Origin: an uncultured Lachnospiraceae bacterium
Lineage (GTDB): Bacteria > Bacillota > Clostridia > Lachnospirales > Lachnospiraceae
Assembly: GCA_934402055.1 (NCBI GenBank)
Contig: CAKRTC010000019.1
Location: 1 to 40,123, forward strand
Length of the DNA: 40,123 nucleotides
Direction of reading: 5' to 3'
Of the stretch, positions 26,007-33,412 are shown piece after piece. The translations under genes and the position numbers were made by a program. The stretch's first letter is position 1. Every line of letters begins with the position of its first letter. A model generated the notes under the pieces. The model was not told where the DNA came from. It searched no databases and saw nothing but the letters and a program-made list of their open reading frames with translations.

Positions 26007-27020
26007 TTATCCGGCAAGCACCAGCTTATTCACGAATTTCTCCGTATTAACCACAACTCCGGCAGACTCGTCAGTCAGTAGGCCGTCATCGGTCAGCAGC
26101 TGTGTATCCAACACAGACTTGATTGATACCGCTATGCTCGCACAAGAAGCAATTGCCTTCTTAGATTCAGGAGAATAACTGCTATAATCATAGCCTTCTG
26201 TTTTTACAATGTCCTCCATCTTGTAAATGTATGGCAGGAAATAGGTATCCAGTCTTACCAACAAGTTATAGAACATGTAGGCTCTGCGGCGGATCGCTTC
26301 ACACTGCTTAGATGCTGTATCCAACTGTTCTGCAAGCTGTATTGCTTCCAGTCGGTTGATTTTCGCCTGGTCAAGATTTTTATCTGCTGCCTTACCTGCA
26401 ACCAAACCCATGACAAGCAACGCAGGACCGGCGACAAGTCCGCCCAATACCATAACTCCGCCTGCCATACCCCAGCCTCCGGCAGCAATGGAACCGCCGC
26501 CAAAGAATGCCAATGTCGCATTTGTCGCCGCAGCACCACTAAGAGAAGCAATCGCAGTTCCTGTCGATGCGCAGGCAAGTGCCTGGGCTGCACCATATGC
26601 GCCAAAAGCTGCCAGTGCTCCACTTGCTGTTCCGGCCACGCTTCCGCCGGCAAGAGGGATTGCAAAATTGCAGAGATTCCTGAGTTCTACAAAATCCTGT
26701 GCATCAATGTGCAGCTTACCAAGCTCATTTAATCCTTCTGTCTCCCGGAAATCCACATTTTTCAGTTTCGTAAAGGTGTCCAGAAACTGCGTCATATTCT
26801 CATTCAGCAAAACCACTTTTTTATCACCGAGGCACCTCAGTGCTTCGCTGCAACTTGCCCTCTGCGCATTTATCATTTCCGTGGATTCAGCAACAATCTG
26901 ATTGGCGGATTTATTGATTTGACTCGCAGAGTGCACATCAAGCCCTGCCTTCACGGCTTTTCCGGCTCCTACAGAGCCTGTCACTGCTGCAATTCCTATA
27001 AACAATAAAGGTAACGGCAT
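26007..27020 (-). CDS. Gly/Ala-rich membrane-associated protein of the accessory cassette
   Basis: This 337-residue protein has no named family that I can assign, but its layout is distinctive. It begins with a hydrophobic segment (PLPLLFIGIAAVTG). A helical region (about 25-115) follows, then a roughly 95-residue Gly/Ala/Ser-rich hydrophobic block (about 120-215) full of small-residue repeats such as SGAAATNATLAFFGGGS and GMAGGVMVLGGLVAG. Such glycine-zipper stretches pack tightly in membranes or pores. The rest (about 225-337) is helical. AAGGAGG stands 8 nt before the ATG. It is the last gene of the cassette, 13 bp after the TerB-like gene. A membrane-embedded partner or pore is inference. 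Confidence 0.7.
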   Translation of the reverse strand: MPLPLLFIGIAAVTGSVGAGKAVKAGLDVHSASQINKSANQIVAESTEMINAQRASCSEALRCLGDKKVVLLNENMTQFLDTFTKLKNVDFRETEGLNELGKLHIDAQDFVELRNLCNFAIPLAGGSVAGTASGALAAFGAYGAAQALACASTGTAIASLSGAAATNATLAFFGGGSIAAGGWGMAGGVMVLGGLVAGPALLVMGLVAGKAADKNLDQAKINRLEAIQLAEQLDTASKQCEAIRRRAYMFYNLLVRLDTYFLPYIYKMEDIVKTEGYDYSSYSPESKKAIASCASIAVSIKSVLDTQLLTDDGLLTDESAGVVVNTEKFVNKLVLAG

Positions 27021-27033
27021 CTTCGATTCCTCC

Positions 27034-27885
27034 TTAAAGCATGATCAAGGCTTTTGCAGCGAGCAGAATATCGTCTCTGCGCTTTTCAAGCTCTTTGATT
27101 TGTTTCTCAATGACAAGATACGGCCTGTCCGTTCCCTTGATCCAAGTGATTTCTTTTTCTATATCGCTGACAGTTAATATGCTGCTCTCCATTTCCATGA
27201 AAACATCCTTCGCAATGTTTAGCTTCCGGACAACATATTTGAGGAGCTTTCGTTCCTCCTCATCATACTCATCATCACCATATGCAATCGTCAGCAAATC
27301 CCAGAGTAGGAGCTTCGGCGTTACAAAACCATTGTTCGAGACCTGCTCTCCGGACAAAGCCGCTTCAATGCCATCCTGAATTACATCATAATAATCCTCG
27401 GCATCAATGATTTTTTCCATCTGCTCCTTACACTCTTTTATGAGTTCCTCTTTGTGAGCTTCAAAATCAGGATCCATTTCCCTGCCGATAAGTTCAAACT
27501 TTTCTTCTTCCTCCGGCGTAATCTTCCTGTCGATTGCCATCAGATAATAGAATATCTTTACCGCTTTCTGAGGAGCAATTGCTGTCACACCGCTTGCCTC
27601 TATAGCTGCCTTTTCGGCCGCGGCCTGTTTTTCTGCTTTCTTCTCATCATAATCAGCTTTTTTATGCTCTGCAGCAGTCTTTACAGATTCAGAAAGTTTG
27701 TCAGCTTCCCTCTTGGTTGCATCCTTTAATGTCTTAGCACCGGTCTGTGCTTTTTCTGCACCAATCTTTGCTGCCACAGCTGCTTTTTCTGCTCCTATCT
27801 GAGCAGCTGCTCCGGCCTTCTCTGTTGCCCTTTTGGCAGCATCTCCGGCTTTTTTTAATGTATTTCCAAAATCAAATTTTGCCAT
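27034..27885 (-). CDS. TerB-like protein with Ala/Lys repeat arm
   Basis: This 283-residue protein has two parts. Residues 1-95 are a lysine/alanine-rich helical arm with imperfect repeats (IGAEKA at 30-35 and 41-46, AEK and KAG units), resembling LEA-type or coiled-coil linkers. Residues about 105-225 look like a TerB/DjlA-type all-helical domain, with paired acidic segments at 118-127 (IDRKITPEEE) and 202-211 (YGDDEYDEEE) in the expected metal-binding positions. TerB proteins are linked to tellurite, phage and envelope stress systems, though the reaction is unknown. AGGAGG precedes the ATG. It lies 11 bp after the M48 gene and 13 bp before the Gly-rich gene. Confidence 0.78.
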   Translation of the reverse strand: MAKFDFGNTLKKAGDAAKRATEKAGAAAQIGAEKAAVAAKIGAEKAQTGAKTLKDATKREADKLSESVKTAAEHKKADYDEKKAEKQAAAEKAAIEASGVTAIAPQKAVKIFYYLMAIDRKITPEEEEKFELIGREMDPDFEAHKEELIKECKEQMEKIIDAEDYYDVIQDGIEAALSGEQVSNNGFVTPKLLLWDLLTIAYGDDEYDEEERKLLKYVVRKLNIAKDVFMEMESSILTVSDIEKEITWIKGTDRPYLVIEKQIKELEKRRDDILLAAKALIML

Positions 27886-27896
27886 CTGACTTCCTC

Positions 27897-30242
27897 CTAC
27901 AAAATCAGTGCCTCATCCGAATCCATAAGCTCATCAAATTCTTTTTGGTTTGTAAATTGCGGTTCTCTGCCGAGCACTCTTTGAATAACCACATTTCCCT
28001 TGATTACAAGATCGGAATCTCCACTTTTCATCCCCTGCTTCATATAGTCAAATCCTGTCAGGAATGCTTCCATATCCTCTGCAAGGTAATTAGACACGCG
28101 TTCCTCAAGAGCTTTTCTATAAGCAGAGAAACGTTCAATCACCACCACTGTCTTCGCATTGGTAAGTATGAGCTTTTCATGGAGCAGCTGAGCTTCCTTC
28201 TGCTCATTCGATACTTCCTTCACGATAGCAACTGCCGCTCTGCCGGCTCCGACATAATTGAATCTAGATACGAATACACCTGAGAACATTACCCAGTTTC
28301 CGCAAGACTCAATGGCAGCATGGACAGCAGCGTCTGCTGTATCTGCCAGAGTGAATGTCATGCCAGAGATCATCAGCATACAATCAACTGTCCTGTTATG
28401 AAATGGGATTACAGCCTTCCAATTAACATGGTTCAAACTGCTCATGTCCTGAATATCATTCCTTGACAGTTCGCTTATAAGCCTCCGCAAAAGATAAGAT
28501 GCTCTCACGACACACTCATTGATAACTATCGGAACTGCCTGTTTTCCTATTTGCATCCCCAGTCCCATCTCAGTGCGCAAATCAAACTTAAGCGGAATGA
28601 GCCTACCGTTCTCATCTCGTTCCCCTAATAATGTTCCATTAAACAGTTTAGCGATATAGACAGAAAGTTCTTTATGTCCTTTTACATCTTGTTTCTTAAA
28701 AAACGGCAGTGCAGACATTTCCTTAATAAGAGATACAATCGGTCCGGGCAAACCTGTTCCCATACTTCCCTTCATAATTGATCCTGATGATCCTGCAATG
28801 TCACTGACCATGTGGAATATCCAATTTATTACTCCAAATGTAATCTTTTCGGCGAAATTATTTCCAACAAGAGCCAATCCGTCTGCATCTAGTGTCACTG
28901 ACATGAATGCACCATGGACATCCGTGCCATATACCTTTCCGGTAAATTGTGTAAGAATAGAACAGATTAGTCCTACAGGCGTAGGATGATGTGAAAAATC
29001 GCGAAGATGATGTTGCAGACCGCCACCAAAAGCATCTGTTGCCTTATCTGCTGCAATAGGGAACATTTCCTCCAAATACCGTACAGCGCGTGAAAGATCA
29101 TCACCATCATAGCCTTGATATCTTGCAACATTCAGCACAATCTTCTCTACTTGTTCATTTCCCCATTGATTTGCAACTTCCAGCGAAAGTTCTCCAACAA
29201 ATACACTATCTACAATTCCGGCCAAAATACCACTTGCTATTGCCATAGCATAATCCGTCTTATCGCCATTGAAGGTATATCTCTCCAGCTGCTTATTTAC
29301 CTGAGCAAGGGCAGCATCAATCTGAGCATCTGAAGGCCGCTCGGCAATACTTACCGGAGCAACTCCGGATTCTGCCTTGCAAGTCACCTCCGCAGCAATG
29401 ATTTCTTCTTCAATAATGTCAGAATGTTCGGCCATAAGCTGCTGATACGTACCATTCAAGATGCTTTTAAAACAGTCAGTCTTGGACCACTCACAGCATT
29501 CATAGACACGCGTTGCCAAGCGTGGATGCGATTCACTGCTGACAACCATCTGTTCAATAAGCTTGTTACCATTCGAGTCATTTACAAAGCTGTGAAGATC
29601 GACTGCCTGCTTTATAAATTCATCTCGATTGATGTTATCATATCCATGCATGCGGATGAGAGCATCCACCATCGTCTCCGGCTGTCCGTCACAAAGAATG
29701 GCAGCACGATCCGCAGATAGCTCACTGCATCTGTCCCAGAACAAGATTGCATTCACAAGTCCCGGTGTGGCAAAACGGCGAAATGCTCCAACATATCCCA
29801 GCGCACTGTCATTTAATTTGTTGATTACATTCGACACAATCGAATGATACAGGTAATGCTTGCAAGCAATATGTCCGCACTCATGCGCCAGCACGCTGGC
29901 AATCTGCTCCAAGGATAGATGCTTGACCAAAGCGGACGTCACATAAATGCAGGGATTGGTCGTTCCCATCGTTGCCGCATTCATTTCCTTGTCCCGTATA
30001 TAATACAGCTCCGGGACATCAATCCCTAGTTTCTCGCAAATCGGCGGCAACAGATTGTAGATTTCCGGCATCTGATTTTCATTAATTCGAACCGATGATG
30101 ATAACAGCTGAATCCTCGCCGCCCTTTCATCATAATTTGCATGATACGCTTCCTCCAGTTTTACAAACTGTGGAAACGTGTTCAATGCCGCAAATGCTTT
30201 GCGATCCATCTCGTGGATATAACTCTCTGCTAGATACGGCAT
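27897..30242 (-). CDS. M48-family metalloprotease fused to a large uncharacterised region
   Basis: This 781-residue protein has an M48-type zinc peptidase in residues 1-270. HECGH at 120-124 supplies the two histidines and catalytic glutamate. E174 in SELSAD gives the third ligand, with D178 in its usual place. Unlike HtpX or Ste24 it has no N-terminal membrane helices, so it is probably cytoplasmic. Residues about 300-781 are a conserved-looking region I cannot name, with short hydrophobic patches and landmarks HHPTPVG, NWIFHMVSD, GLPGPIVSL and LFNGTLLGERDENGRLIPLK. GGGAGGG precedes the ATG. It is the third gene of the cassette, 22 bp after the vWA gene. The substrate is unknown. Confidence 0.85.
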   Translation of the reverse strand: MPYLAESYIHEMDRKAFAALNTFPQFVKLEEAYHANYDERAARIQLLSSSVRINENQMPEIYNLLPPICEKLGIDVPELYYIRDKEMNAATMGTTNPCIYVTSALVKHLSLEQIASVLAHECGHIACKHYLYHSIVSNVINKLNDSALGYVGAFRRFATPGLVNAILFWDRCSELSADRAAILCDGQPETMVDALIRMHGYDNINRDEFIKQAVDLHSFVNDSNGNKLIEQMVVSSESHPRLATRVYECCEWSKTDCFKSILNGTYQQLMAEHSDIIEEEIIAAEVTCKAESGVAPVSIAERPSDAQIDAALAQVNKQLERYTFNGDKTDYAMAIASGILAGIVDSVFVGELSLEVANQWGNEQVEKIVLNVARYQGYDGDDLSRAVRYLEEMFPIAADKATDAFGGGLQHHLRDFSHHPTPVGLICSILTQFTGKVYGTDVHGAFMSVTLDADGLALVGNNFAEKITFGVINWIFHMVSDIAGSSGSIMKGSMGTGLPGPIVSLIKEMSALPFFKKQDVKGHKELSVYIAKLFNGTLLGERDENGRLIPLKFDLRTEMGLGMQIGKQAVPIVINECVVRASYLLRRLISELSRNDIQDMSSLNHVNWKAVIPFHNRTVDCMLMISGMTFTLADTADAAVHAAIESCGNWVMFSGVFVSRFNYVGAGRAAVAIVKEVSNEQKEAQLLHEKLILTNAKTVVVIERFSAYRKALEERVSNYLAEDMEAFLTGFDYMKQGMKSGDSDLVIKGNVVIQRVLGREPQFTNQKEFDELMDSDEALIL

Positions 30243-30264
30243 ATAAAGTCCCTCCCTCTTGCAT

Positions 30265-30921
30265 TTATTTATTCAAATGACGCCTTATTGGCTCAAAAGC
30301 CATATCCAGCTCTTCATCGATAATTCCCCCACTAAGCCTACCATCTCTCATCTTAGATAATACTTTACCGGTTACATCATAATTCAGTGCAACACCTTCC
30401 GCATCATTGCAATAACTCACGGCATGTTTTCTGCATATACCAAGCCTTTCCGCCTCCGTTACAGCATCCATGTTGGCTCCCATAAAGATAAACTGCCAGC
30501 CCTGTTCCTGATGAGCCTCTATCATCCTTCTGACCATTTTAGCAGTATATTCGTTGCTGGAATTCTCCTGACCGTCCGTTGTGATCACAAAAATAACTTT
30601 TTCCGCCTTCAAGTCTTCCGGCAGACGTTTCTGCACATTTTCAATCTTCTTCACGGTACTGCCGACAGCATCCAGTAATGCTGTCAAACCCCTGACATAA
30701 TAATCGTCATCGGTCAATGGCTTCACCGCTGCAATCGGAAACCGATCATGGATGATCTCCACCTGATCGTCGAAAAGCACCGTTGTGACATTAGCCTCGC
30801 CATCTTCTTTTTTCTGCTTGGCCAGCATACCATTGAATCCGCCAATAGTATCGCTTTCCAAGCCTCCCATAGAACCACTGCGATCCAGTACAAATACAAG
30901 CTCCGATAATCCTTTTTTCAT
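30265..30921 (-). CDS. von Willebrand factor A domain protein
   Basis: This 218-residue protein is essentially one vWA domain. The metal-ion-dependent adhesion site is intact: D13, S15 and S17 (VLDRSGSMGG), a threonine near GLTALLDAVG, and the aspartate of FVITTDGQENSS. Such small cytoplasmic vWA proteins act as Mg-dependent protein-binding modules; TerY in the tellurite system is one example. The start at 30921 is chosen because AAAGGCGG precedes it and MKKGLSELVFVLDRSGSM is the usual family beginning. An in-frame ATG at 31014 abuts the stop of the upstream gene (TAAATG) and would add 31 poorly conserved-looking residues. Confidence 0.85.
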   Translation of the reverse strand: MKKGLSELVFVLDRSGSMGGLESDTIGGFNGMLAKQKKEDGEANVTTVLFDDQVEIIHDRFPIAAVKPLTDDDYYVRGLTALLDAVGSTVKKIENVQKRLPEDLKAEKVIFVITTDGQENSSNEYTAKMVRRMIEAHQEQGWQFIFMGANMDAVTEAERLGICRKHAVSYCNDAEGVALNYDVTGKVLSKMRDGRLSGGIIDEELDMAFEPIRRHLNK

Positions 30922-31014
30922 AATGTGCCGCCTTTCTGCTATCATCAGCTTTTTGTTTTGACAAGCACATACTACTAAAATTAAGCTCTCAAAAGGTCGC
31001 CTTAAAGGGGACAT

Positions 31015-31635
31015 TTATCTGGTCAATGTGCCTTCTCCATATTTCTCAAGTACAATGTTGGCAAACACGACATTAAACTCCTTATTCTCCAGCAGGTACA
31101 TAATGATAAGGTCAAATCTCGAAGAGCTCGATAAGGCATAACCTGCTGCCTCCAGAAGTCTCCTTGCCTCAGACAATTCAAGCTGCAACGCCATGCAGAA
31201 GCAGATCACGGTCTTCTTGCTGGGAATATAATCTTCATCCCCACGAATCTTGGAAAACAGTCGTCTGTCAATATTGGCATCTCTATAGACTTGCGAATCC
31301 TTAAGATTCCGCTCATCAATCATCCGTAGCAACATCTGCGAAAATGCTTCGCCCTGCTGCTGTAGAAAGACGTCAATTCCCGGATGTACCGATAGGGAAG
31401 AAGCATCTTCCTCAGAGGAGAAACAGCGTTCTTCCGTGAGTAACGCATGCTTTGGCACAGCACCAATAGAAGGAAATGTAACAAGATCATCCTCGTTGCA
31501 CTCATCTTCCAGATCAAGATCATGCTCAATATACGGAGCCTGATAATGCGATGATATGTATTGGTCAATATTCTCTTGAATGCTTGATAAATGGCATTCC
31601 CATGCGCTTATAAGGGAATCGTCAGAAACTGCCAT
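31015..31635 (-). CDS. HTH-like protein, first gene of the accessory cassette
   Basis: This 206-residue protein has two parts. The N-terminal half has no recognised domain and carries an acidic stretch (38-50). Residues about 102-206 (beginning LLRMIDERNLKDSQVYRDAN, then RRLFSKIRG, PSKKTVICFC and LLEAAGYALS) form a compact helix-turn-helix-like domain. From memory, this domain also occurs at the C-terminus of some macro-domain (ADP-ribose-binding) proteins of Firmicutes. No macro domain is present here. As the leading gene it may regulate the cassette or act as an adaptor; either is inference. AGGAAGG stands about 10 nt before the ATG. Confidence 0.65.
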   Translation of the reverse strand: MAVSDDSLISAWECHLSSIQENIDQYISSHYQAPYIEHDLDLEDECNEDDLVTFPSIGAVPKHALLTEERCFSSEEDASSLSVHPGIDVFLQQQGEAFSQMLLRMIDERNLKDSQVYRDANIDRRLFSKIRGDEDYIPSKKTVICFCMALQLELSEARRLLEAAGYALSSSSRFDLIIMYLLENKEFNVVFANIVLEKYGEGTLTR

Positions 31636-31712
31636 GCGTACACATCCTTCCTATGGTCATGCACCCTGTTATTACAGCGCCAAGAAACTAATTGCTTGTT
31701 CTTCATATTCGC

Positions 31713-33008
31713 TTATTTTCCGATACACTCCGGGTCAAGCAAAAAATCATAGATATTTACAGTCAGGATACCATATTCATCATAGTACGGCTGCACAATA
31801 TCTTTGGTAATAATAATTTTCTTAAAAGAATCGTCAATTTTTCTAAAGGGTCTGATTTCCTGGCTGCGCTTTGCCTCATCCGGCAGTGAATATGCTGATT
31901 GGATATAATACCTGGAAGACCCCAGATTGCATACGAAATCCACCTCTAATTGCTTGCGGGTCACATTCCCATCCTTGTCCTTTTCAACAACAGGAATAAC
32001 GCCCACATCTACACTATAACCACGCATACGAAGTTCATTGTAAATGACGTTTTCCATAGAATGTGTCTGTTCAAACTGACGGAAATTTATTCTTGCGTTG
32101 CGAAGCCCAAGGTCGGAGAAATAGTATTTCTTCGGAGTTTCAATATATGCCTTGCCTTTGATATCAAATCGTTGAGCAGATTCGATCAAGAAAGAGTCCT
32201 CAAAGTAATCCAAATACCTTCTGAGGGTGTTGGAAGTAATCTTTGAATTCTTTACAGTCTTAAAAGTATTTTTTAGCTTTTCCGGATTGGTAAGAGAACC
32301 AATACTTGACGATAAAATATTGAGCAAGTCTTCCAGTTCACCGATGTTTTTCACTCTGTTGCGTTTGGTAATATCTCTGATGTAAATCTCATTGAATAAA
32401 TTCTGTAATACGGTTGCTTTATCATTTGCTTCCTCACGCAATACAACCTGAGGGATACCACCGTATAGCATATATTCAGATAAGCCCATATACTTATCGC
32501 CGTTGTAAACAGTCATAAATTCAGAAAAGCTCAGCGGATACATATGAACTTCGTCACCACGACCTGCAAACTCAGTAGCAATGTCTTTGGATAAAAGCTT
32601 TGCATTACTTCCGGTCACAAATACATCCATATTATCCTTGCGCAAATAACCATTCAAAACTGCTTCAAAGCAATCCAACATCTGAATTTCGTCAAGAAGC
32701 AGGTAGTACATACCCTCATCTACAATTTTTGAACGGATATATGCCATGAACTTTTCAGGATCAACACCACGTTTTTCTTTCTCAATCTGAATCAGACTCT
32801 CCCCAATCAGATAAAGATCGTCCGCGGAGTCAAAGGCAAAACGAATGATATGATCAGAGTCAACGCCATTATCCAACAAGTGATGATAAAAAATGGTATT
32901 CAGCAAATATGACTTACCGCATCTGCGAATTCCGGTAATTACTTTAATCAATCCGTTGTTTTTTCGTTTTATCAATTTATCTAAATAGAAATCTCTGCGA
33001 ACCTCCAT
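31713..33008 (-). CDS. AAA/DUF4143 family ATPase
   Basis: This 431-residue protein of the widespread archaeal-type ATPase group joins an AAA_14 domain to a DUF4143 C-terminal domain. Walker A is GIRRCGKS (26-33) and Walker B is LLLDEIQ (103-109), followed by sensor-like FVTGSNAKLLS. The second half, with SKITSNTLRRYLDYFEDSFLI and the PD-D/ExK-like QLEVDFVC, fits DUF4143. The physiological role of this family is not established. The start at 33008 is chosen for its AGGGAGG site; the ATG 14 codons upstream lies inside the promoter-proximal repeat region. It ends 77 bp before the cassette's first gene and has its own promoter. Confidence 0.88.
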   Translation of the reverse strand: MEVRRDFYLDKLIKRKNNGLIKVITGIRRCGKSYLLNTIFYHHLLDNGVDSDHIIRFAFDSADDLYLIGESLIQIEKEKRGVDPEKFMAYIRSKIVDEGMYYLLLDEIQMLDCFEAVLNGYLRKDNMDVFVTGSNAKLLSKDIATEFAGRGDEVHMYPLSFSEFMTVYNGDKYMGLSEYMLYGGIPQVVLREEANDKATVLQNLFNEIYIRDITKRNRVKNIGELEDLLNILSSSIGSLTNPEKLKNTFKTVKNSKITSNTLRRYLDYFEDSFLIESAQRFDIKGKAYIETPKKYYFSDLGLRNARINFRQFEQTHSMENVIYNELRMRGYSVDVGVIPVVEKDKDGNVTRKQLEVDFVCNLGSSRYYIQSAYSLPDEAKRSQEIRPFRKIDDSFKKIIITKDIVQPYYDEYGILTVNIYDFLLDPECIGK

Positions 33009-33024
33009 TGTAAAAGCCTCCCTG

Positions 33025-33127
33025 TGAAAGATTTTTGCAACTTGATACAATTTTCATCTCTATACTATCATAAAAAACAGACACAAATCAATAAATCGCA
33101 TCTTGTCATGAAGGATTTTTGCAACTT
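33025..33127 (-). promoter_or_regulatory. ATPase promoter flanked by 19-bp direct repeats
   Basis: The promoter on the - strand is TTGATT (33091-33086), an 18-bp spacer and TAGTAT (33067-33062). Two copies of a 19-bp sequence, TGAAAGATTTTTGCAACTT on the + strand, lie at 33025-33043 (between promoter and ribosome site) and at 33109-33127 (upstream of -35). They have one mismatch and are 84 bp apart, eight helical turns. The placement suggests paired operators that could loop around the promoter. Confidence 0.6.
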
Positions 33128-33230
33128 TTAACATTTTTCTTTCCTAACTTCTTTTCCTTATAATCTTCATACTTACTTTATCTGCACTGCTTAAAAACAT
33201 TTATTTCCATTAGCATTTACCCCTTGGGTA

Positions 33231-33282
33231 CAATAAATACGCCGAACCCGGCATATACCGAATCCAGCGCATTTACTTATTG
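33231..33282 (-). other. Long imperfect hairpin downstream of the transporter operon
   Basis: In the leftward RNA, 9 bp (33282-33274 with 33239-33231) and 12 bp (33269-33258 with 33251-33240) form one stem with a 4-nt bulge and a TATATG loop. Five positions are G-U pairs that would be mismatches in the opposite RNA, so it is better adapted to the - strand transcript. No T tract follows it. It may be a 3' untranslated structure of the YfcC message. Confidence 0.45.
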
Positions 33283-33412
33283 TGTTTTATAACTGTTTTT
33301 CAGACTCCATCATGCCTTGGCTGAAAGCCTTACTTCATCAGCAACACTTAGCTCATATTTATTTTTTTCTATAAATGCAGTCAAAGCTATGCTTAATCTA
33401 AATAGATTATTT

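Larger units (their letters stand above)
33009..33412. other. 404-bp intergenic region upstream of the ATPase
   Basis: No gene is seen. It holds the ATPase promoter with flanking direct repeats (33025-33127), then AT-rich sequence, then a long imperfect hairpin (33231-33282). A small dyad AATCTA / TAGATT (33395-33408) lies just past the YfcC stop. No clean T-tailed terminator for the transporter operon could be identified. Confidence 0.6.

Noticed and set aside
26356..26901. A + strand frame opposite the Gly-rich gene
   Set aside because: The Ala/Pro-rich translation is the mirror of GC-rich Gly/Ala codons on the other strand.
26007..33050. Prophage or integrative element
   Set aside because: No integrase, transposase, relaxase, phage structural gene, tRNA target or clear flanking direct repeat was found around the cassette.
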